Assembly (NCBI RefSeq): GCF_014190775.1
Contig: NZ_JACHVP010000001.1
Coordinates: forward strand, 1,054,001 to 1,118,000
From: Leifsonia aquatica
GTDB taxonomy: Bacteria > Actinomycetota > Actinomycetes > Actinomycetales > Microbacteriaceae
Reading direction: 5' to 3'
Length of the DNA: 64,000 bases
Shown: positions 58,966-64,000 of the stretch, piece after piece
Layout of the letters: the number at the start of each line of letters is the position of its first letter
How positions within the stretch are numbered: the first letter of the stretch is position 1
Translations under genes and position numbers: made by a program
Notes under the pieces: generated by a model
Told to the model about the DNA's origin: nothing
Seen by the model: only the letters and a program-made list of their open reading frames with translations
The model's database searches: none

Positions 58966-59537
58966 ACTGTCGGGTGTGCGGAGCCGAGCTGAGCGAGGGG
59001 ACGCTGTTCTGCGGCCGGTGCGGGAGCTCGGTGACCGCGACGCGCGTGCGTGAGCCCGAGGTCGCCGACCCGCGTCCCTCCGACACGACGATCGTCGAGC
59101 GGCTTCCGAAGCCCGCGGTGGCCGGCGTCTTCCTCGACGAGGACGGTCTGCCTCCCACCGAGGCCGTCGCCGTCCTGCCGATCGAGACGGCACCGCCCGT
59201 CGCGACGGCCGTCGCGCCCTACACCCTGAGCTTCTCGACCGGGGAGACCGTGACGGTGTCCGGATCCGGTCTCGTCGGCCGTCGCCCGATCACGCAGCCG
59301 GGGGAGGAGGTCGACCAGCTCGTCGTGGTCTCCGACCCGGCCCGCAGCGTGTCCAAGACGCACCTCGAGTTCGGGCTGGAGGGTGACGACCTCTGGATCT
59401 GCGACCGCTACTCCGGCAACGGCACGGTCGCCCGCCCGCTGGGCGCGACCGCGCGCCAGTGCGAGGCCGGCCGCCGCTACCGCGTCACCCGCGGCACCCG
59501 CGTCGAGATCGGCGATCAGTGGTTCGACGTCAGCTGA
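58962..59537 (+). CDS. Zinc-ribbon FHA-domain protein
   Basis: The 191-residue protein starts with a zinc ribbon (Cys3-x2-Cys6 and Cys17-x2-Cys20 in [10 protein letters not shown] and FCGRCGSS). A Thr-containing linker, [12 protein letters not shown], is a possible kinase target because of its TT sequence. A C-terminal FHA domain has LVGRRPI, SKTHLEF and YSGNGTV. The ATG overlaps the transglutaminase-fold stop (ATGA). The resemblance to GarA/FhaA-style kinase substrates (TT motif plus FHA) suggests that the operon's kinase phosphorylates it, which is an inference. Confidence 0.88.
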   Translation: MNCRVCGAELSEGTLFCGRCGSSVTATRVREPEVADPRPSDTTIVERLPKPAVAGVFLDEDGLPPTEAVAVLPIETAPPVATAVAPYTLSFSTGETVTVSGSGLVGRRPITQPGEEVDQLVVVSDPARSVSKTHLEFGLEGDDLWICDRYSGNGTVARPLGATARQCEAGRRYRVTRGTRVEIGDQWFDVS

Positions 59538-59699
59538 GCTGACCCGTCGCCACCGGAGGAGTTCCGGCCGGCACCGCCCACGGACGGTGGCTACCGGAGG
59601 ACATTTCCCCTCCCCAGACCCCGAACCCCTCCGTTCCCTGCGTTCTGCGGGGGTCCTGCCCGCCATCTCCTCCGTTCTCGTCGCACCGCTGAACGCAGC

Positions 59700-59743
59700 G
59701 AAGGGAGGGGATCGCACCGGACCTGGTGCGAACCCCTCCCTTC
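59700..59743. terminator. Hairpin between the FHA operon and ald
   Basis: GAAGGGAGGGG plus CGCACC pair with GGTGCG plus CCCCTCCCTTC around a six-base loop, with one two-base internal mismatch. It lies between the convergent genes, 16 bases past the ald stop. No T tract, but it is the only strong structure in the 221-bp gap and probably ends one or both transcripts. The remainder of the gap shows no gene. Confidence 0.65.
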
Positions 59744-59758
59744 GGAGTGGAGCAGTCG

Positions 59759-60874
59759 CTAGACGAGCGCCTCCGCGATCTCGGCGGCCTGCAGGCCGTG
59801 CGCTTCGGCGACACCCGCGTTGACGACCTGGCCGCTGTGCACGTTGAGGCCCAGACCGAGGGAGGCGTCTGCGCGGAGTGCCGCCTGCCAGCCGCGGTTC
59901 GCGATCGCCCGGGCGTAGGGGAGGGTCGCGTTGGTGAGCGCGTACGTGGAGGTGTGCGGCACCGCGCCGGGCATGTTCGCGACGCAGTAGAACAGCGACT
60001 GGTGCACCGTGAAGGTCGGGTCGGCGTGCGTGGTCGGGTGCGAGTCGGCGAAGCAGCCGCCCTGGTCTACGGCGATGTCGACGAGCACGCTGCCCGGCTT
60101 CATCCGCGAGACGAGGTCGTTGCTGACCAGCTTGGGCGCCTTGGCTCCCGGGACGAGCACCGAGCCGATGACGAGGTCGGAGGCGACGACCGCCTTCTCG
60201 ATCTCGAAGCTGTTGGAGGCGATGGTCTTGATCCGGCCGGCGTAGAGCGCGTCGAGCTCCCGCAGTCGGGCGATGTTGGTGTCGAGCACCGTCACCTCGG
60301 CGCCCAGGCCGACGGCGACCGAGGTGGCGTTGGTGCCGGCGACGCCGCCGCCGAGCACGGTGACGACGGCCGGGTGCGTGCCGGGAACGCCGGGGACCAG
60401 GAGGCCCGGGCCGCCGTTCGGCTTGAGCATCGTGTTGGCGCCCACGATCGGGGCGAGTCGTCCGGCGACCTCGCTCATCGGGGCGAGCAGCGGGAGGGAG
60501 CGGTTCGGCAGCTGCACGGTCTCGTACGCGATCGCGGTCACGCCCGAGGCGATGAGCGCACGCGTGAGGGCCTCGTCGGCCGCCAGGTGCAGGTAGGTGA
60601 AGAGCACCAGTCCGTCACGGAAGTAGCCGTACTCGCTCGCGATCGGCTCCTTGACCTTCAGGATCAGGTCGCCGGCGGCCCACGTGGCCGCGGCGTCCGG
60701 GAGGATGGTCGCCCCGGCGCTCGCGTAGAGCTCGTCGGGGATGGAGGAGCCGACGCCCGCACCCGCCTCGACGTAGACCTCGTGCCCGGCTCCGACCAGG
60801 TCGTGCACACCGGCCGGGGTGATCGCCACCCGGAACTCGTTGTTCTTGATCTCGCGGGGGATCGCGACCTTCAT
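59759..60874 (-). CDS. ald: Alanine dehydrogenase
   Basis: The 371-residue enzyme reversibly converts L-alanine and NAD to pyruvate and ammonia. It begins [20 protein letters not shown], has LILKVKEPI (substrate lysine), [12 protein letters not shown] (active-site His), [15 protein letters not shown] [14 protein letters not shown], and the NAD fold [13 protein letters not shown], and ends near [21 protein letters not shown] lies upstream of the ATG on the minus strand. Length and motifs are typical. Two direct repeats (GATTTCGAT) lie 58-78 bases before its start. Confidence 0.96.
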   Translation of the reverse strand: MKVAIPREIKNNEFRVAITPAGVHDLVGAGHEVYVEAGAGVGSSIPDELYASAGATILPDAAATWAAGDLILKVKEPIASEYGYFRDGLVLFTYLHLAADEALTRALIASGVTAIAYETVQLPNRSLPLLAPMSEVAGRLAPIVGANTMLKPNGGPGLLVPGVPGTHPAVVTVLGGGVAGTNATSVAVGLGAEVTVLDTNIARLRELDALYAGRIKTIASNSFEIEKAVVASDLVIGSVLVPGAKAPKLVSNDLVSRMKPGSVLVDIAVDQGGCFADSHPTTHADPTFTVHQSLFYCVANMPGAVPHTSTYALTNATLPYARAIANRGWQAALRADASLGLGLNVHSGQVVNAGVAEAHGLQAAEIAEALV

Positions 60875-61235
60875 GGGATTCCTCTCACATCGACGTGGTG
60901 ATTCCCTCTCACCCTAGCCGCCTCGACGGAGGATTTCGATAGTGATTTCGATCTGTCTCCGCGGATTCCGCATTCTGGTGTGATGCGCGACGTGGATATC
61001 GTCCGTCATGCTCCCGCGCACGCCCTCCGGGAGCCGCGATGTGCGGTTTCCCGGGTGAATCGCCTCGATCGGAACGGATTTCGTGAAGATCATGTTTCGG
61101 ATCCGACGTTTTGCCCTTCTTCTGGTGCGCACCGCTGCGTCCTGTGCCAGTATCGACCCACCGCGACGGCACGCCGGAGTGTCTCGGTCAGGCGTCGCCC
61201 AGTGGTCCGTGTTCGAGCCCCGAAGGAGCACCTCA
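60875..61235. other. 361-bp intergenic region between ald and potD
   Basis: This divergent gap must hold the promoters of ald (minus) and of the polyamine importer (plus). It contains the GATTTCGAT direct repeats near ald, a relatively AT-rich stretch at 61070-61115, and no convincing gene. On the minus strand TAGGGT (complement of 60911-60916) is a possible -10 for ald. I see no riboswitch or stable long hairpin. Confidence 0.6.
60932..60952. promoter_or_regulatory. Direct repeats upstream of ald, candidate regulator sites
   Basis: GATTTCGAT occurs at 60932-60940 and 60944-60952, in the same orientation and 12 bp apart. They lie just upstream of the likely ald -10 region. Lrp-type activators of ald are known in actinomycetes; an AT-rich repeat here could be such a site. 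Confidence 0.4.
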
Positions 61236-62450
61236 GTGAATCCCAGGCCCCTCCCGCAAGACCCGATGATCCGCCAGCTCGTGCAGTCCGCACGTGCATC
61301 CCAGCTCTCGCGCCGCGGCCTGCTGGCCGGGCTGAGCGCCGGCGCCGCCACGCTCGCCCTCGCCGCCTGCTCCACCGGCGGCGCCTCGGGCAAGCCGACC
61401 CCGGCGAAGGACAACTCGTCGACGGACAAGACGATGACGTGGGCGAACTGGCAGGCCTACCTCGACCAGGACGACGACGGCGGATACCCGACGCTCGAGG
61501 CGTTCCAGAAGCAGAGCGGGATCACGGTCAAGTACGACGTCGCCGTCGACGACAACAACACGTACTACGCGAAGGTCAAGGACCAGCTCGCGCTCGGCAA
61601 GGACATCGGCGCCGACACGGTCTGCCTGACGGACTGGATGATCGCCCGGTGGATCCGCCTCGGCTACGTGCAGTCGTTCGACGAGAGCGCCATCCCGAAC
61701 AAGAAGAACCTGGTGGCCAACCTGCAGGACATCGACTTCGACCCGGGACGGAAGAAGTCCCTGCCCTGGCAGAGCGGCTTCGCCGGCATCTGCTGGAACA
61801 AGGAGAAACTGCCGCAGGGCCTGAAGTCGGTCGACGACCTCTGGAAGCCCGAACTCAAGGGCAAGGTCGGCGTTCTGAGCGAGATGCGCGACACGATGGG
61901 CCTGCTCCTCCTGCAGCAGGGCGTCGACATCTCGAAGACCTTCTCCGACGCCGACTTCGACACGGCCATCGACACGCTGACGAAGAAGGTCAGCGATGGC
62001 CAGATCCGCAACATCAAGGGCAACTCGTACCTCAACGACCTCAAGAGCGGTGACACCCTCGCCGCCATCTGCTGGTCGGGCGACATCACGCAGCTGAACG
62101 CGGAAGCCGGCGACAACTGGGAGTTCGTGCTCCCGGAGGCCGGCGGCACGCTCTGGAGCGACAACTTCGTCATCCCGATCGGCTCCACGCGCAAGGCGAA
62201 CGCCGAGAAGCTGATCGACTACTACTACCAGCCGGAGGTCGCGGCGGAGGTGGCGGCCTGGGTCAACTACATCACCCCGGTGGAGGGCGCGAAGGCGGCA
62301 GCGGTCGCCATCGATCCCGCCCTGGCGGACAACCAACTGATCTTCCCCGACGCCGACACCCTGTCGCAGGCGCACATCTTCCGCTCCCTCAGCACGGCCG
62401 AGGAGCAGAAGTACCAGGCCGCGTTCCAGAAAGTGATCCTGGGGGCCTGA
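61236..62450 (+). CDS. Polyamine ABC transporter substrate-binding lipoprotein (PotD-like, Tat signal)
   Basis: The 404-residue protein carries SRRGLLAGLSAGAATLALAAC at about residues 22-42: a twin-arginine motif followed by a lipobox, so a folded, lipid-anchored protein is likely. The mature part has TWANWQAYLDQDDDG, the FEKQ-like segment FQKQSGITVKYDVAVDDNN, DTVCLTDWMIARWI, KSLPWQSGFAGICWNKE and SLTEEQ-like end STAEEQKYQAAF, as in PotD/spermidine-putrescine binding proteins. GTG at 61236 follows AAGGAG. It overlaps potA by one base (TGATG). Confidence 0.9.
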   Translation: MNPRPLPQDPMIRQLVQSARASQLSRRGLLAGLSAGAATLALAACSTGGASGKPTPAKDNSSTDKTMTWANWQAYLDQDDDGGYPTLEAFQKQSGITVKYDVAVDDNNTYYAKVKDQLALGKDIGADTVCLTDWMIARWIRLGYVQSFDESAIPNKKNLVANLQDIDFDPGRKKSLPWQSGFAGICWNKEKLPQGLKSVDDLWKPELKGKVGVLSEMRDTMGLLLLQQGVDISKTFSDADFDTAIDTLTKKVSDGQIRNIKGNSYLNDLKSGDTLAAICWSGDITQLNAEAGDNWEFVLPEAGGTLWSDNFVIPIGSTRKANAEKLIDYYYQPEVAAEVAAWVNYITPVEGAKAAAVAIDPALADNQLIFPDADTLSQAHIFRSLSTAEEQKYQAAFQKVILGA

Positions 62451-63649
62451 TGCCGAAGGGAGTCTTCGCCGACTCGGGCGCCGACCTGCGTCTCGCCGGC
62501 ATCACCAAGCGCTTCCCGGGGTTCACCGCCATCGAGGAGCTCGACCTCACCATCCCCGCCGGCTCGTTCTTCGCGCTGCTCGGCCCGAGCGGCTGCGGCA
62601 AGACCACGACCCTGCGTCTCGTCGCGGGCCTCGAGGAGCCGACGGAGGGGCAGATCCTCATCGGCGGCAAGGACGTCACCCGGACCAAGCCGTTCCAGCG
62701 GCCGGTCAACACGGTGTTCCAGAGCTACGCGCTCTTCCCGCACATGACGATCCTCGAGAACGTCGCGTTCGGGCTGCGCCGCCGCAAGATCGGCGATCCC
62801 GTGGCGAAGGCCCACGAGGCGCTCCGCCTGGTCGAGCTGGACCATCTCGCAGCGCGTCGGCCCTCCCAGCTGTCGGGCGGCCAGCAGCAGCGGGTGGCGC
62901 TGGCCCGCGCGATCGTCAACCGGCCCGCCCTCCTGCTGCTGGACGAGCCGCTCGGCGCGCTCGACCTCAAGCTGCGGCGGCAGATGCAGCTGGAGCTGAA
63001 GTCCATCCAGACCGAGGTCGGTCTCACCTTCGTGCACGTCACGCACGATCAGGAGGAGGCCATGACCATGGCCGACACCGTCGCCGTGATGAACAAGGGA
63101 CGCATCGAGCAGATGGGCGCTCCGGAGCTGCTCTACGAGCTGCCGTCGACGGTGTTCGTGGCGAACTTCCTCGGCCAGTCGAACCTCTTCGTCGGGCCGG
63201 TGCGCGAGTCGGGCGCCGACACGATCGGGGTGGAGGTCGCGGGTAACCCGATCCGCGTCCCGCGGTCCCGCGCACAACGCGACGCCGGGTTCGTCACGAT
63301 CGGGGTCCGGCCGGAGAAGCTGACGTTGCACGAGACGCCCGACACGATCCCGTCCGGGGCCAACAGCCTCGGCCCGGGGCGCGTCACCGACGTCTCGTTC
63401 AGCGGAGTCAGCACGCAATACCTGGTCGACATCCCGGGCCTCGGGAGCGTGATCGTGTTCGCGCAGAACATGCACAGCGGTCCGGTCGCCGCGCTCGGCG
63501 CCTCGGTCTGGGTCGCCTGGGACGCGTCGCACACCTTCGTGCTGGCCGACGAGCCGCCGGCGGACGGCCGCTTCGCGGACGACGCTGACACCCAGGCGAT
63601 CGCCGCCCAGGCCCGCGACCGGATGCTCGCGGAGCTGGAGGAGGCGTAG
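62450..63649 (+). CDS. potA: Polyamine ABC transporter ATPase (PotA)
   Basis: The 399-residue ATPase has Walker A GPSGCGKTTT near residue 45, QSYALFPHMTILENVAFGL, the signature LSGGQQQRVALARA, Walker B LLLLDEPLGALD and the switch HVTHDQEEAM. A C-terminal TOBE-type domain from about residue 250 (FLGQSNLF through VAWDASHTFVL) is typical of PotA/iron-III type importers. The start overlaps the binding-protein stop. All catalytic motifs are intact. The immediate downstream ATG opens the permease. Confidence 0.93.
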   Translation: MPKGVFADSGADLRLAGITKRFPGFTAIEELDLTIPAGSFFALLGPSGCGKTTTLRLVAGLEEPTEGQILIGGKDVTRTKPFQRPVNTVFQSYALFPHMTILENVAFGLRRRKIGDPVAKAHEALRLVELDHLAARRPSQLSGGQQQRVALARAIVNRPALLLLDEPLGALDLKLRRQMQLELKSIQTEVGLTFVHVTHDQEEAMTMADTVAVMNKGRIEQMGAPELLYELPSTVFVANFLGQSNLFVGPVRESGADTIGVEVAGNPIRVPRSRAQRDAGFVTIGVRPEKLTLHETPDTIPSGANSLGPGRVTDVSFSGVSTQYLVDIPGLGSVIVFAQNMHSGPVAALGASVWVAWDASHTFVLADEPPADGRFADDADTQAIAAQARDRMLAELEEA

Positions 63650-64000
63650 ATGGCCCTCGCCGCCTTCACCGGTCCGGCGCCGACCCAGGACACCGAGCCG
63701 GCGGTCCGCCGTAAGAGCGGAATCGCCCTCGTGCTCCTGCTGCCGGGCGTCGCGTACCTCGTGCTGTTCTTCCTGACGCCGCTCGTCTCGCTCATCATCA
63801 CGTCGTTCCAGACGCCCGTGCCCGATGGCGACATCGGCCAGTACCAGGCCGCTTTCCAGTGGAGCAACTACACCGATGCGATCTCGGAGTATTGGCCCCA
63901 GATCCTCCGCTCGTTCGCCTACGCGCTCATCGCCACGGCGGCCGCGCTGGTGATCAGCTACCCGCTCGCCTACTTCATCGGGGTGAAGATGCGGGGGAGG
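63650..64000 (+). CDS. potB: Polyamine ABC transporter permease (PotB-like), cut by window end
   Basis: The first 117 codons are visible; the 3' end lies beyond the window. It starts immediately after the potA stop (TAGATG). The N-terminus has a short cytoplasmic segment, one helix (IALVLLLPGVAYLVLFFLTP), an outside loop and a second helix region (SFAYALIATAAALVISYPLAYF), as in PotB-like subunits. Assignment rests on context and these features. Confidence 0.85.
   Translation, partial: MALAAFTGPAPTQDTEPAVRRKSGIALVLLLPGVAYLVLFFLTPLVSLIITSFQTPVPDGDIGQYQAAFQWSNYTDAISEYWPQILRSFAYALIATAAALVISYPLAYFIGVKMRGR

Noticed and set aside
59530-59814. A 94-codon minus-strand frame in the gap between the FHA gene and ald
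   Set aside because: Its sequence is low-complexity Arg/Ser/Gly, it overlaps the ends of two real genes and the hairpin, and has no ribosome binding site or known family.

Overview
This 64 kb window is high-GC (roughly 70% by eye), densely coded bacterial chromosome. The gene order obg-proB-proA-nadD-rsfS, the many ATGA/GTGA start-stop overlaps, the frequent GTG starts, the lipoprotein sugar-binding proteins with no dedicated sugar ATPase, and the FHA/PP2C/serine-threonine kinase cluster all point to an actinomycete. The family Microbacteriaceae (a Leifsonia-like organism) is the best guess, from protein style only. I see no rRNA, CRISPR array, transposase, integrase or prophage. One tRNA gene (Ala, anticodon GGC) is present.

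Layout. (1) 1-5.7 kb: housekeeping block with the 3' end of obg, proB and proA (proline synthesis), a tiny membrane protein, nadD, a Pro/Ala-rich membrane-anchored protein, rsfS and a zinc-ribbon protein. tRNA-Ala and a strong terminator follow. (2) 5.9-20.4 kb: two convergent operons. The plus operon has dipeptide-type ABC permeases, a fused double ATPase, a binding lipoprotein and two luciferase-like monooxygenases (LLMs). The minus operon has three more LLMs, an SRPBCC protein, an M20 amidohydrolase and an ATP-grasp ligase. Together they look like an uptake and oxidative salvage system for an amide- or peptide-like organosulfur or organonitrogen compound. (3) 20.6-24.2 kb: an LCP cell-wall ligase, a drug-efflux MFS protein and a UbiA prenyltransferase. 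(4) 24.2-31.8 kb: a LacI regulator, a GH13 alpha-glucosidase, a sugar ABC importer and a GH3 NagZ-like lipoprotein, with LacI-type half-sites at both promoters. YceI follows. (5) 32.6-44.6 kb: amine and dicarboxylate catabolism. It holds an Lrp regulator, a putrescine-type aminotransferase, a PuuB-like FAD oxidase, a PatD-like aldehyde dehydrogenase and an APC permease. A second operon has a semialdehyde dehydrogenase, a glutaryl-CoA-dehydrogenase-like enzyme and a CaiB-type CoA transferase, divergent from an FCD-GntR regulator paired with a solitary Cache-domain protein. (6) 44.6-59.5 kb: a signalling and cell-surface operon: FHA, PP2C, Ser/Thr kinase, a 1980-residue Ig-like/FN3 protein, MoxR ATPase, DUF58, a transglutaminase-fold membrane protein and a zinc-ribbon FHA protein. 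(7) 59.7-64 kb: alanine dehydrogenase, then a polyamine ABC importer (potD, potA, start of potB) cut by the window edge.

The most promising under-described units are the five-LLM/ATP-grasp/M20 cluster, the kinase-giant-MoxR-DUF58 cluster (whose transglutaminase lacks the catalytic Cys and His), and the GntR + Cache pair. These are inferences from sequence reading alone. No database search was run.
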